Below, piece after piece: positions 9,109 through 18,355 of a stretch of DNA of 64,000 nucleotides. The stretch is from Conchiformibius sp. (GTDB lineage Bacteria; Pseudomonadota; Gammaproteobacteria; Burkholderiales; Neisseriaceae), in the NCBI GenBank assembly GCA_029984035.1, contig JASBYJ010000001.1:62001-126000 (forward strand). The letters are read 5' to 3'. The notes beneath the pieces are model-generated. The model saw only the letters and a list, made by a program, of their open reading frames with translations, was not told the origin of the DNA and did not search any database. A program made the translations under genes and the position numbers. Each line of letters begins with the position of its first letter. The first letter of the stretch is position 1.

Positions 9109-10341
9109 TTATCTCGCGCCGAAACCGCTGACAACGGTTTTTAAGGTTTTCAATAAAATCAATAGGTCCAGTGAGAAGGATAAGTGTTTGATGTAGTAAA
9201 AATCATGTTCTATTTTGATTTGCGTTTCATCGGTATTGCCCGCGTAGCCTTGCGTAACTTGTGCCCAGCCCGACAGCCCGGGTTTGACGATGTGGCGGTA
9301 GCCGTAGAAGGGAATGCTGTGCTCAAACTCTTCTGTCAGTGCCTTCTGTTCGGGACGCGGGCCGATTAGGCTCATGTCGCCTGTCAATACGTTAAACAGC
9401 TGTGGGAGTTCGTCCAAACGGGTTTTGCGGATGAAACTTCCGACACGGGTAATTCTTTGGTCGGATACTGAAGCCAGTCTTGCACCGTCCGAGTCTGCAC
9501 CGCTTTTCATACTGCGGAATTTGTAAATGCTGAATTCGCGTCCGCCTTGTCCGACACGGTTTTGTATGAATAAAACTTTGCCGGGGCTGTCCAATTTGAC
9601 TGCAAGAGCTGTAACGAGCATCAACGGCAGAGTAAGCGGCAGGCTTGCCAATACCAATGCAATATCCAATATGCGTTTTATCAGTATATAACCGGGATGA
9701 GGAAGTAACGAACCCAAGTCGTTTTCGTAAAGATGGCGGATTTTTACCCGTCCGGTCAGAGACTCTTCCACTTGGCGGATATTGTATACATGTACGCCGC
9801 GAAGCGAGCATTCGGCCAGAAATTTTTGCCATGCGGCATCCAAATCGGGGCTGTGCAAATCGGCTACCACTGCCCGAACGTTTTCAGGCAGCACAGGCGT
9901 ATCCAAACGCAGCCATTGTGCATACGGTATGTGTTCGGCTTCTGCCGCCCGTCCTGTCGGAATAAAGCCCATCAGAGGCGTATGGCGGCTGTTCAACCAA
10001 AAGTCCGCACTAAAAAATATCAGTGCAATAAAGGCATGGCTTAACACGAAGCTGTTGGAAAAGCGCAGGAAAAGTGCCGCGCATACCGCTACTATGCCGC
10101 CGTAGGACAAAACCACCGTAGGCAGAATGTGCAACAGACTTTGTCTGCCCGGGAAGGAAAACAGTTTGTTGATGGAAACCGCTGTCAAAATATAGCCTGC
10201 TGCAGATATCCACAAGCTGTTGATAACCCTGATATCGTATACAACAGTATCCGGACGCAGCCAGCAATAGGCAGACAGCGTCAGAAGTAAAAGCACAGCT
10301 CCGAAAAACAAGCGCAGCAATAGGTAAGGCGTATGGTTCAT
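9109..10341 (-). CDS. Polyprenyl-phosphate sugar-1-phosphate transferase (WcaJ/WbaP type)
   Basis: Inner-membrane enzyme that transfers a sugar-1-phosphate from a UDP-sugar to undecaprenyl phosphate, the first step of an oligosaccharide or exopolysaccharide. About 410 residues from ATG 10341. Four hydrophobic segments fill the first ~120 residues, a soluble middle domain follows (about 140-215), then a re-entrant membrane helix (near 230-250). The PF02397 catalytic domain shows YKFRSMKSG, the Asp-Glu pair in TRLDELPQLFNVL, LIGPRPE and KPGLSGWAQV. The long form with an N-terminal membrane bundle differs from neisserial PglB, which carries an acetyltransferase domain. With galE downstream it points to a capsule, exopolysaccharide or protein glycan; the sugar specificity is not readable. 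Confidence 0.88.
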   Translation of the reverse strand: MNHTPYLLLRLFFGAVLLLLTLSAYCWLRPDTVVYDIRVINSLWISAAGYILTAVSINKLFSFPGRQSLLHILPTVVLSYGGIVAVCAALFLRFSNSFVLSHAFIALIFFSADFWLNSRHTPLMGFIPTGRAAEAEHIPYAQWLRLDTPVLPENVRAVVADLHSPDLDAAWQKFLAECSLRGVHVYNIRQVEESLTGRVKIRHLYENDLGSLLPHPGYILIKRILDIALVLASLPLTLPLMLVTALAVKLDSPGKVLFIQNRVGQGGREFSIYKFRSMKSGADSDGARLASVSDQRITRVGSFIRKTRLDELPQLFNVLTGDMSLIGPRPEQKALTEEFEHSIPFYGYRHIVKPGLSGWAQVTQGYAGNTDETQIKIEHDFYYIKHLSFSLDLLILLKTLKTVVSGFGAR

Positions 10342-10550
10342 GGCGGATGGCAGTGCTGGGATAAAGCAGTATTTTAACGCAACCCAACGGCTTAAGGCAT
10401 GGTTTAAATCAAACCGAACGTAAGGCGGCTGTATCTGCGTTTTATATGAAGACTGCTGCAATAGGAGAAACTGAATCCGTCATCCGGTGTATCGGATACG
10501 CGCTGTTGCCGTGCTTGCGTTACAATACCCGCTTTTTTCAGGCAGCCAGA

Positions 10551-11684
10551 ATGATGGAAACCGACTCTTTGACTCTTGCCAAACAATTGCTTGCCCAAGC
10601 TTCCGTTACCCCTGACGACAAACAGTGCCAGCACATTATCAGCCAACGTTTGCAGGCTTTGGGTTTTACCGTCGAGCCGATGCATTTTGGCGCCACCAAA
10701 AATGTGTGGGCCCGATTCGGCAGCGATAAGCCTTTATTGTGTTTTGCAGGGCATACCGATGTGGTGCCTGCCGGAGATGAATCGCAGTGGGTTTCAGCGC
10801 CGTTTGAGCCTACCGAGCGTAACGGCAGATTGTATGCACGCGGAGCCGCCGATATGAAAACCGCTATCGCCTGTTTTATTACCGCCTGCGAACGTTTTAT
10901 CGGCAAACATCCCGATTTTTCAGGCAGCCTTGCATTGCTGATTACCTCGGATGAAGAGGGCGATGCCACTGACGGCACGGTAAAGGTCGTGCAGCAATTG
11001 CAGGCGAGAGGCGAAACCATAGACTATTGTATTGTCGGCGAACCCACAGCAGTCAGCCGTTTGGGCGACACTCTTAAAAACGGGCGCAGGGGTTCCCTTT
11101 CAGGCAGCCTGACGATAAAAGGCAAGCAGGGGCATGTTGCCTATCCGCACTTGGCGAACAATCCCGTTCACGCAGTCGCACCCGCATTAGCCGAATTGGT
11201 TGCAACGGAATGGGACGCAGGTAATGCTTATTTCCCGCCTACAGGTTTTCAAATTTCCAATATCCGTGCAGGTACGGGAGCAAGCAATGTGATACCCGGT
11301 ACCGCCGATATCCGCTTCAACTTCCGTTTCAGTACTGAGCAAACGGAAAGCAGCCTGAAAGAACGCGTGCATGATTTATTGGACCGATACGGCCTGCAAT
11401 ACGATTTGGATTGGCAATTATCGGGCAAGCCGTTTCTTACCGAAGCAGGCAGTCTCACCGAAGCTGCCCAACAAGCCATACGCACGCATTGCGGCATTGA
11501 AGCAGAATTGTCCACCAGTGGCGGAACGTCCGATGGGCGCTTTATCAAAGCGATTGCCAATGAATTGATAGAATTGGGATTTGTGAATGAGAGTATTCAT
11601 CAAACCGATGAAAATGTGTTATTGGAAGATATTCCGACATTATCTGCGGTTTATGAAAGTATTATGGAGACTTTGCTGCTGTAG
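10551..11684 (+). CDS. dapE: Succinyl-diaminopimelate desuccinylase
   Basis: Di-zinc M20 peptidase-family enzyme of the succinylase branch of lysine and meso-diaminopimelate synthesis, removing succinate from N-succinyl-LL-DAP. About 377 residues, close to the usual 375-380. Metal ligands and catalytic residues are visible: HTD (His68, Asp70), the bridging Asp101 in GAADMK, SDEEGDA (catalytic Glu with ligand Glu), GEPT, and the late His in NESIHQTDE. ATG 10551 or 10554 is chosen because family members start with M-x-E-T/S-L-x-LAK; the open frame extends to 10446 but the extra 35 residues are not family-like. No clear ribosome-binding site. Divergent from the sugar transferase. Confidence 0.95.
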   Translation: MMETDSLTLAKQLLAQASVTPDDKQCQHIISQRLQALGFTVEPMHFGATKNVWARFGSDKPLLCFAGHTDVVPAGDESQWVSAPFEPTERNGRLYARGAADMKTAIACFITACERFIGKHPDFSGSLALLITSDEEGDATDGTVKVVQQLQARGETIDYCIVGEPTAVSRLGDTLKNGRRGSLSGSLTIKGKQGHVAYPHLANNPVHAVAPALAELVATEWDAGNAYFPPTGFQISNIRAGTGASNVIPGTADIRFNFRFSTEQTESSLKERVHDLLDRYGLQYDLDWQLSGKPFLTEAGSLTEAAQQAIRTHCGIEAELSTSGGTSDGRFIKAIANELIELGFVNESIHQTDENVLLEDIPTLSAVYESIMETLLL

Positions 11685-11935
11685 GATATTCGTATCTCCA
11701 ATATAAGGTAAAACGGAAGGTGGCTGTTTTCCACATCAGTGAGTGTATGGATTTGATGCATATGGTGTATTTTTGTGCATGGATTGGAAATGTTTATAAC
11801 TGTCTGTTTTGCCGTTATCCGTAAAGTAGCAATGGTTGGATTGGAGATTTAAGAAAATGCTTTGCAGTGTGCTGTAAATAGGGGTGGACAGAGTATATCG
11901 CTTTTGCGGTTTTAAACAGTTTTAAGACGGAATTA

Positions 11936-11970
11936 AAAAGGCTGCCTGAAAAAGTTTTCAGGCAGCTTTT
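11936..11970. terminator. Bidirectional DUS-pair terminator between dapE and yidC
   Basis: AAAAGGCTGCCTGAAAA and TTTTCAGGCAGCTTTT form a stem with one bulged G. A-rich and T-rich flanks exist on both sides, so it can end dapE from the left and yidC from the right. The 250 bp before it show nothing else recognisable. Confidence 0.75.
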
Positions 11971-11976
11971 CTAAAT

Positions 11977-13665
11977 TTATTTTTTCTTGTTTTTAGGTTC
12001 TTTATCCAATATTTCCACTGTACCGTTTGGTATGACAGTTTCAAATTTACGGTTGATATACCACTGCTGGGCGATGGTCAGCAAATTGTTGACCACATAG
12101 TAGAGCACCAGTGCCGACGGAAAGAAGAAGAACATGACCGAAAACACCAAAGGCATGATTTTCATCATCTGTGCCTGCATGGGATCGGAAGGCGGCGGAT
12201 TGAGCGTGGTCTGAAACCACATGGTGGCCGCCATAATCAACGGCAGGACAAAATAGGGGTCGGGGCGGCTCAAATCGGTAATCCAGCCCAGCCACGGCGC
12301 TTGGCGCAATTCCACCGAAAGAAAAATCATCCAATACAGGCCGATAAAAATCGGCATTTGCAGCAACATCGGCAGGCAGCCGCCCAAGGGGTTGATTTTT
12401 TCATCGCGGTAGAGCTGCATCATGGCTTGCTGCAATGCCATACGGTCTTCGGGTTTGGGGAATTTTTTCTTAATCGCTTCGAGCTTGGGGGCAACGGCAC
12501 GCATTTTCGCCATAGAGCGGTAGGCTTTGTCGTTGAGCGGATACAGAATGATTTTGACGATAACGGTCAGCAATACAATCGCCCAACCCCAATTGCCCAC
12601 CAAGCCGTGCAGCCATTTGAGCAGGGCAAACAGGGGGGCGGCAAAAATATGCACGCGTCCGTAGTCTTTGGTCAGCTCAAATTCGGGTGCAACGTTTTTC
12701 AGCGTGTCGGTTACCTGCGGGCCTGCATAGAGATTGGCACTGAAGCTGTGGCTGGCGCCTGCCTGAATGTCAACGGCAGCGGTATTGACGCCTGCGCTGT
12801 ACAAATGGTCGGGACGGCGTTTGATTTCAATCGCGCAGTTGCCGCTTTCACAGATATTGGCACCGTTTTCAGGCTGCATAATCCAAGAGGTAACAAAATA
12901 ATGCTGAATCATGCCGACATAGCCGCCCGATGCTTTGCGTTGATATTCGGCGGTATCTTTACCGGTTGCGAAATCATCGTCCAAATCGCCGTAGGCCACT
13001 TTTTCAAATTCGCCGCTGTCGGGAGTATAGAGCATGGGGCCGTGATAGCTTTTCATCAGCCAGCCTTCGCCTTCGGGGGCGCTGTTGTCGCGCAACACTT
13101 TATATGCCGTTGCCAGTTTGACGGTTTCGCCGCTGCGGTTGGCCACATCAAAGCGTACATTCATCAAGTAGCTGTTTTTATGGAATGTGTACACTTTATC
13201 CACTTGCAGGCCGTTGTGTTCGGGGGCGCTCAAACGGACTTCGAGAATATCGCCCTGCATAGTGTATTGTTTTTGTGCGGCAGAAAACGAAACGCCTGAA
13301 AGGATATTGCTGCCGTCCGTGCCGATGAGTTCGGATTGGGCGGCATAGCTGAAGGGTTTGCCGTCGGCGAGCAAAACAAAACGTTCGTTTTCGTTTTCGG
13401 CAGCGTTGTAACGCGCCAGTGTCAGGCCGCGCAAATCACCGCTTTTTTCGTCAATAACCGCGTCAAAAACATCGGTTTGCACGACAATGGGAGCCGTTTC
13501 GCCCAAAGGGGTGGCCGCCGTAGCGGAAGCCGCTTGCCGTGTATCGGTTTCGGATGAGACCGTTTGTTGTGCCGGTTGCGGTTTCGGTGTAGGGAAAAGC
13601 TGCTCCCAGCCGATAAGGATGAGCATGGCTAGAATAATAAATATCGGAAATCTTTTGGAATCCAT
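11977..13665 (-). CDS. yidC: Membrane protein insertase YidC
   Basis: Inner-membrane insertase that helps Sec substrates and inserts small proteins by itself. 562 residues from ATG 13665, giving the standard MDSKRFPIFIILAMLILIGWEQLF first transmembrane segment; an upstream extension to 13887 is not family-like. A large periplasmic beta-sandwich domain (about 60-350) follows, then the conserved insertase core with hydrophobic segments near 360-380, 430-450, 475-495 and 510-535, including GGCLPMLLQMPIFIGLY. The C-terminus is basic (KKK). It is last in the conserved rpmH-rnpA-yidD-yidC order. Confidence 0.97.
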   Translation of the reverse strand: MDSKRFPIFIILAMLILIGWEQLFPTPKPQPAQQTVSSETDTRQAASATAATPLGETAPIVVQTDVFDAVIDEKSGDLRGLTLARYNAAENENERFVLLADGKPFSYAAQSELIGTDGSNILSGVSFSAAQKQYTMQGDILEVRLSAPEHNGLQVDKVYTFHKNSYLMNVRFDVANRSGETVKLATAYKVLRDNSAPEGEGWLMKSYHGPMLYTPDSGEFEKVAYGDLDDDFATGKDTAEYQRKASGGYVGMIQHYFVTSWIMQPENGANICESGNCAIEIKRRPDHLYSAGVNTAAVDIQAGASHSFSANLYAGPQVTDTLKNVAPEFELTKDYGRVHIFAAPLFALLKWLHGLVGNWGWAIVLLTVIVKIILYPLNDKAYRSMAKMRAVAPKLEAIKKKFPKPEDRMALQQAMMQLYRDEKINPLGGCLPMLLQMPIFIGLYWMIFLSVELRQAPWLGWITDLSRPDPYFVLPLIMAATMWFQTTLNPPPSDPMQAQMMKIMPLVFSVMFFFFPSALVLYYVVNNLLTIAQQWYINRKFETVIPNGTVEILDKEPKNKKK

Positions 13666-13838
13666 AAGCGGTTTTCCTGTCAAATAAAGGGAAATCCAAG
13701 CGGCAGGCTGCCTGAAAGGACGGAATCGTTTATTAAAAAAGGCATTAAGGCGGCATATCGGCATCAAACGTTTACCGGTCGGGTTCGAGCCGCACAGTGT
13801 GTGAATTTCTGTGGTGTTCACACGCTCTTTAAAACAGT

Positions 13839-14048
13839 TCAGGGAACGGGATCGCAACCGCTGCCGCCCCACGGATGGCAGCGGCATATGCGTTTTACCG
13901 CCAACAAACCGCCTTTGAATGCACCGTGTTTCTGTACGGCCTCAAGCGCATATTGGGAACAAGTCGGCATATACCGGCAACTGGGCGGCGTGAACGGGCT
14001 CAGAGCGGTTTGATAAAACCGAACCAATAACAAAAGCAGCTTTTTCAT
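13839..14048 (-). CDS. yidD: Membrane protein insertion efficiency factor YidD
   Basis: 69 residues with an amphipathic N-terminal helix (KLLLLLVRFYQ) and the hallmark cysteine-rich core CRYMPTCSQYA plus CRCHPWGGSGCDPVP. YidD is thought to assist YidC at the inner membrane. It lies between rnpA and yidC as in most bacteria. About 50 bp separate it from rnpA and hold an imperfect inverted DUS pair. Secure from sequence and context. Confidence 0.95.
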   Translation of the reverse strand: MKKLLLLLVRFYQTALSPFTPPSCRYMPTCSQYALEAVQKHGAFKGGLLAVKRICRCHPWGGSGCDPVP

Positions 14049-14099
14049 AAAAGTATTCGCACGTTCAGGCTGCCTGAAAGGGTTCTCGGGCAGCCGGTA

Positions 14100-14441
14100 T
14101 CACGGTTTGGGCAACATCAATTCCGCCAATTGCCGGTTTGCCTGCGGAGTTTGCGTGCAGTCGAAAGCGGTGCGTACGCGCACCACGAAATCGCGCGGCG
14201 GCAGCAGGTGTTTATGGCAGCGGAACCATTCGCGGATAATGCGTTTCATATAATTGCGCTTATTGGCACGCTTGGCGGTTTTTTTCGATACCACCAAACC
14301 CAGCCTGGGATATCCCAAGCCGTTGTCATCAGAGAAAAATACTTGCACGAAATGACGGGAATGCTGTTTTCTGAATGCAAAAACGGAAGAAAAATCTTCC
14401 GTTTTCAATAAGCGGTACTGCCTGCCGAAACCTTGCTGCAA
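14100..14441 (-). CDS. rnpA: Ribonuclease P protein component
   Basis: Small basic protein that binds the RNase P RNA and helps mature the 5' ends of tRNAs. 113 residues. The family signature is the RNR-type stretch KRANKRNYMKRIIREWFR (about 57-74), preceded by LGLVVSKKTAKRA, and an FGRQYRLLKTEDFSSVF N-terminus. The only start that keeps this N-terminus is a TTG at 14441, four nucleotides after the rpmH stop. This implies translational coupling to rpmH, with the ribosome-binding site inside the rpmH tail. Confidence 0.95.
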   Translation of the reverse strand: MQQGFGRQYRLLKTEDFSSVFAFRKQHSRHFVQVFFSDDNGLGYPRLGLVVSKKTAKRANKRNYMKRIIREWFRCHKHLLPPRDFVVRVRTAFDCTQTPQANRQLAELMLPKP

Positions 14442-14444
14442 GGC

Positions 14445-14579
14445 TTACACAGCCAAACGTTTGCGGCCTTTGGCACGGCGCGCAGCCAAAACGGCACGGC
14501 CGCCGCGGGTTTTGGAGCGTACCAAAAAGCCGTGTGTGCGTTTGCGTTTGGTAACGGAAGGTTGGTAAGTGCGTTTCAT
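14445..14579 (-). CDS. rpmH: 50S ribosomal protein L34
   Basis: 44 codons read on the minus strand: MKRTYQPSVTKRKRTHGF at the start and ARRAKGRKRLAV at the end. This is a near-textbook L34, a very basic protein of the large subunit. It is first gene of rpmH-rnpA-yidD-yidC, divergent from dnaA, an arrangement seen at many bacterial replication origins. A consensus promoter lies 45-73 nt upstream. Confidence 0.97.
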   Translation of the reverse strand: MKRTYQPSVTKRKRTHGFLVRSKTRGGRAVLAARRAKGRKRLAV

Positions 14580-14623
14580 GGTAATGCTTTCTTAGATAAA
14601 AGGTTTGAAAAATCAAACGGGCG

Positions 14624-14652
14624 ATTAAACCTGTTTTGCACTGTTTTGTCAA
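14624..14652 (-). promoter_or_regulatory. Sigma-70 promoter of rpmH operon
   Basis: On the minus strand a perfect -35 TTGACA (14652-14647), exactly 17 bp, then -10 TTTAAT (14629-14624). It lies just upstream of the rpmH ATG at 14579. Such a strong promoter fits a ribosomal protein operon. Confidence 0.8.
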
Positions 14653-14915
14653 TCCCGAAAATAGGTTTGCATTTGATTTTCCTGTTTTTTGTAGAAATCT
14701 TCGCTCAAGATAAATGCTAACAGAATATTGTGCAGCAAGGCGTTACCGGCGTTAAGCCGCCGACTGTATCCGCTGATGCAGGATTTGCTTTAACTTTAAA
14801 ATTGTTATCACTTGGAAAAAAATACGGCAATTGTAAAAAAACAATTCCGAGAATCAAGAGAATCAATCTGCAACTAAGATTGAAATATATATCGGCGTAA
14901 GATGCGGAAAAAAAG

Positions 14916-14947
14916 TTATCCACATAATCGCAGTAAATAGTTATAAT
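14916..14947 (+). promoter_or_regulatory. dnaA promoter with overlapping consensus DnaA box
   Basis: A -10 element TATAAT lies at 14942-14947, about 38 nt before the dnaA ATG. A perfect DnaA box TTATCCACA occupies 14916-14924, where the -35 region would be. Known DnaA autoregulation makes repression of its own promoter a reasonable inference. The 405-bp rpmH-dnaA gap otherwise contains the rpmH promoter and AT-rich sequence. Confidence 0.7.
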
Positions 14948-14985
14948 AGCCGCTTTTCAGCTTTCTCCTGTTTTTACGCCGCGTC

Positions 14986-16536
14986 ATGACGACCCTTGCC
15001 GAATTTTGGCCGCAGTGCCTGACTTTGCTCCGCTCGGAATTAAGCGAACGGCAATACGCGCTTGCCATCGCTCCTTTAACTGTGGGCGAGGAAAACGGGG
15101 CATGGGTAATATATGCAAAAAACCAATTTGCTGCCAATATGTTGCGTACGCAATATGCCGAATTGATACATCAAGCCGCTCAAATGACGGCAAGCGGCAT
15201 TCCTCCTTTGCATATCAAAGTCGGACAAGGTGTGCACTATGAAGCCGCCAGCCTGCCGGAACACGGCTGTGCTGCTGTCGTATCCGATGCGTCCAATACC
15301 GACCCGCTGCCTGAAAAAACAATCCAGCGCAGCAAAAACAGCAAAGCGAGTGCTCAGGATATTATTGCCGAGCGCATGAAAAATCTGCGCCGGAAAACAA
15401 CGGCACCCAAAGACGGAAAAGGCCGTGAAGCCCACACTCAGCCTGAACAGGCGGCCGAGAGTGCCATCGAAAGCGTGCGCAAGCAGCAAGAGGCCGCTTT
15501 GCGGCGCGAACAAACGCATTTGTCCGATGCCTATACTTTTGATACTTTAGTGGAAGGTAAGGGCAACCAATTGGGTGTGGCGGTAGGCAAAGCGATTGCC
15601 GAAAAGCCCGGCGAGAGCATGTACAACCCGTTTTTCATCTACGGCAGCCCGGGCTTGGGCAAAACCCACTTGGCGCAGGCGGTCGGCAATGAATTGCTGC
15701 AGCGCAATCCCAAAGCCAAGGTGCGCTATCTCACCTCCGATGAGTATATGAAAGCCTTCCGCGCCACCGTGCAGGACAAAACTTGGGATACGTTCAAGCA
15801 GCAATACCTGAATTACGATTTGCTGATTGTCGATGACATCCAATATATCAAAAACAAAGACCGCACGATGGAAGAGTTCTTCTACATCTTCGAACACGTC
15901 CATTCGCGCAAACAGCAAATTATCCTGACCTGCGACCAATTGCCCGCCAATCTCGAAGGCATGGACAAACGCTTGGTCTCCCGTTTTTCTTGGGGCATGA
16001 CCATTCCCATCGAGCCGCCCGAACTGGAAATGCGCATGGCGATTTTGGAGCGTAAAGCGCAAACGGCAGGCGTGGAATTAAAAGAAGACGCATCCCTGTT
16101 TATCGCCCAAAACATCAAACAAAGCGTACGCGACTTGGAAGGTGCGCTCAACCGGGTATTGGCACGCTGCCGTTTCGACAACCTGCGCGTTATTGACATC
16201 GACTTGGCTGCGGGCACTTTGGCTGATATCGTAGCCAGCAACTACAAGCCGATTACCATAGAACTGATTATGAAATCGGTAGCCGATTACTACCGCATCC
16301 GCATTGCCGACCTGTTGGGCAAAAAACGCAGCCGCAACATTGCCCGTCCCCGTCAAATGGCGATGACGCTGGCCAAGGAGCTGACATCACTCAGCCTGCC
16401 CGCCATCGGCGAAGCGTTCGGCGGCCGCGATCACACTACCGTCATGCATGCCGTCAAAACCATCGGCAGGCTCAAGCAGGAAGAGCCGGAATTGAAACAG
16501 GATTATGAAAAACTGCTTATCGTGATACAGCATTAA
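14986..16536 (+). CDS. dnaA: Chromosomal replication initiator DnaA
   Basis: ATP-dependent initiator that binds DnaA boxes and melts the origin. 516 residues. Domain I (1-85, LAEFWPQCLTLLRSELS), a variable linker (about 100-180), the AAA+ domain with Walker A GSPGLGKTH (220-228) and Walker B LLIVDDIQ (near 285), sensor motifs, and the DNA-binding domain IV with LGKKRSRNIARPRQMAM and the signature FGGRDHTTVMHAVKTI near the C-terminus. ATG 14986 begins the family N-terminus; no clear Shine-Dalgarno is present. It is followed after 619 bp of repeats by dnaN. Confidence 0.98.
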   Translation: MTTLAEFWPQCLTLLRSELSERQYALAIAPLTVGEENGAWVIYAKNQFAANMLRTQYAELIHQAAQMTASGIPPLHIKVGQGVHYEAASLPEHGCAAVVSDASNTDPLPEKTIQRSKNSKASAQDIIAERMKNLRRKTTAPKDGKGREAHTQPEQAAESAIESVRKQQEAALRREQTHLSDAYTFDTLVEGKGNQLGVAVGKAIAEKPGESMYNPFFIYGSPGLGKTHLAQAVGNELLQRNPKAKVRYLTSDEYMKAFRATVQDKTWDTFKQQYLNYDLLIVDDIQYIKNKDRTMEEFFYIFEHVHSRKQQIILTCDQLPANLEGMDKRLVSRFSWGMTIPIEPPELEMRMAILERKAQTAGVELKEDASLFIAQNIKQSVRDLEGALNRVLARCRFDNLRVIDIDLAAGTLADIVASNYKPITIELIMKSVADYYRIRIADLLGKKRSRNIARPRQMAMTLAKELTSLSLPAIGEAFGGRDHTTVMHAVKTIGRLKQEEPELKQDYEKLLIVIQH

Positions 16537-16540
16537 ACCG

Positions 16541-17100
16541 TTCAGGCAGCCTGAAAATGCAGCTTGAGAGCATTATGAAGAGGATGGCAAGCCGTCAATT
16601 TGCACAATACAGACTTTCAGGCAGCCTGAAAGCTTCAAGTGAACCGCAACGGTTGTAAACACAGTTTGCACTACATAGCCTTCAAGCAGGCCAAAATGCA
16701 GCTTGGAAATAGCTGATTACACTATCGGTTTACGCCATAATAAGCTTCAGGCAGCCTGACAGCTTGGAATGAACCGCATAAGCGTAACACAATTTACGCC
16801 GCGCAATTTTCAGACTGCCTGAAAATTGCAGTTGGAAATATGTGGATTCAATTGAAAGCTATCGGTTTACACTCCACAATTTTTCAAGCATCGTGAACAA
16901 TGCAGTTGGAAAAAATATTGGAGCCGATTACAAACTATCGGTTTACGTTATAAGTTTCAGGCAGCCTGACAGCTTGGAATGAACCGCATAAGCGTAACAC
17001 AATTTACGCCGCGCAATTTTCAGGCAGCTTGAAGCCTTTAAATCAGTCGCACCGTAAACACAGTTGATTGCGACTCAGGTTTTTCAGGCAGCCTGAAACC
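16541..17100. repeat. Modular DUS-flanked repeat array between dnaA and dnaN
   Basis: Two alternating module types fill the gap. Module A starts with a DUS core and runs through AGCTTGGAATGAACCGCATA, then GCGTAACACAATTTACGCC. Two copies are identical over 68 bp (16746-16813 and 16956-17023, 210 bp apart). A diverged copy sits at about 16619-16672 and a partial one at about 17021-17064. Module B reads AATGCAGTTGGAAA...CTATCGGTTTAC and occurs at about 16695-16735, 16825-16870 and 16911-16946. GTAAACACAGTT occurs near both ends. One loosely DnaA-box-like site ATTTGCACA lies at about 16597. No gene is seen. The position suggests a role at the origin or in dnaN expression, but none is proven. Confidence 0.75.
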
Positions 17101-17155
17101 CGCGGTTTATGATTATCCGAACGGAAAAACGAATACCGGAAACGAAGGAAACACC

Positions 17156-18259
17156 ATGTTGATTTTGCAGACCCCGCGCGATGATTTGCTCAAACCCCTA
17201 CAGGCGGTAACCGGCATTGTAGAACGCAAACACACCCTGCCGATTTTGTCCAACGTATTGATTGAAAGCCGGGCAGGCAAAACCGCCGTTCTCGCCACCG
17301 ATTTGGAAATCCAAATCCATACGGACGGCCCGCAAGCCGAACAAAACGATTTCCGCATCACCACCGGCGCCAAAAAACTGCAAGACATTCTGCGGGCGCT
17401 GCCTGAAAGCGCCGTTGTCCGTTTGGACTGGGCGGACAACCGCCTGACCCTGAAAGCAGGCAAATCGCGTTTCAACCTGCAAACCCTGCCTGCCGAAGAC
17501 TTTCCCACCATGAACGTTTCCGAAACCACCGATGCCGTATTCTCTGTGGAACAGGAAATGTTCAAGCACATGATTTCCCAAGTGCAATACAGCATGGCGG
17601 TTCAGGACATCCGCTATTATCTCAACGGCCTGCTCATGCAGGTGGAAGGCAGCAGTCTGCGTTTGGTCGCCACAGACGGACACCGTTTGGCTTATTGCGC
17701 CGCCGCCATCAAATCCGATTTGCCCAAAACCGATGTGATTTTGCCGCGCAAAACCGTGTTGGAATTGGTCAAACTGCTGAACCAGCCCAAAGAAAACATC
17801 ACCATCGAACTTTTGGGCAACCAAGTGCGTTTCCGCTGCAACGGCACCGTGATTGTCAGCAAAATCATAGACGGCAAATTCCCCGACTACAACCGCGTCA
17901 TTCCCTTAGACAACGACAAGATTTTTTTGATAGGCCGCACTGCGCTGTTGGGCGCGTTGGAGCGTTCCGCGATTTTGGCCAACGAAAAATTCCGCGGCGT
18001 GCGCATACAGCTCTCTCCCGGTATTTTGCGCGTATTGTGCAGCAACAACGAGCAGGAAGAAGCGCAAGAGGAACTGGAAATCGCCTATCAGGGTGAAGAA
18101 TTGGAAGTGGGTTTCAACATCAGCTATTTGATGGACGTATTGCGCAGCAGCGGCAGCGAAGATATGCAGCTTGCTTTCGGTGATGCCAACCGTTCCACTT
18201 TATTCACCGAGCCGGGCAATGCCGATTTCAAATATATCGTCATGCCGATGCGGATTTGA
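17156..18259 (+). CDS. dnaN: DNA polymerase III beta subunit (sliding clamp)
   Basis: Ring-shaped clamp that tethers DNA polymerase III and many repair enzymes to DNA. 367 residues, the usual length, with three repeated clamp domains: N-terminal LLKPLQAVTGIVERKHTLPILSN, the central VATDGHRLAYC loop (about 173-183), and the C-terminal YIVMPMRI that contributes to the protein-binding cleft. The ATG is preceded by AAGGA. It lies downstream of dnaA, as in most bacteria, but the unusually long repeat-filled gap suggests separate control. Confidence 0.98.
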   Translation: MLILQTPRDDLLKPLQAVTGIVERKHTLPILSNVLIESRAGKTAVLATDLEIQIHTDGPQAEQNDFRITTGAKKLQDILRALPESAVVRLDWADNRLTLKAGKSRFNLQTLPAEDFPTMNVSETTDAVFSVEQEMFKHMISQVQYSMAVQDIRYYLNGLLMQVEGSSLRLVATDGHRLAYCAAAIKSDLPKTDVILPRKTVLELVKLLNQPKENITIELLGNQVRFRCNGTVIVSKIIDGKFPDYNRVIPLDNDKIFLIGRTALLGALERSAILANEKFRGVRIQLSPGILRVLCSNNEQEEAQEELEIAYQGEELEVGFNISYLMDVLRSSGSEDMQLAFGDANRSTLFTEPGNADFKYIVMPMRI

Positions 18260-18355
18260 TGTTTCCGATTTGATGATGCGGATTGAAACGATGCGTATGG
18301 GTGTAAATCGGGCTTGTACGCATCGGATTGTATCTTTTTAAGATGAAGGTGTTTT

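Noticed and set aside
12301..13299. 332-codon plus-strand frame
   Set aside because: Antisense of yidC; compositionally biased and lacking motifs.
16541..17100. Small RNA or short gene in the dnaA-dnaN gap
   Set aside because: No promoter, terminator or reading frame stands out; the signal is repeat structure.
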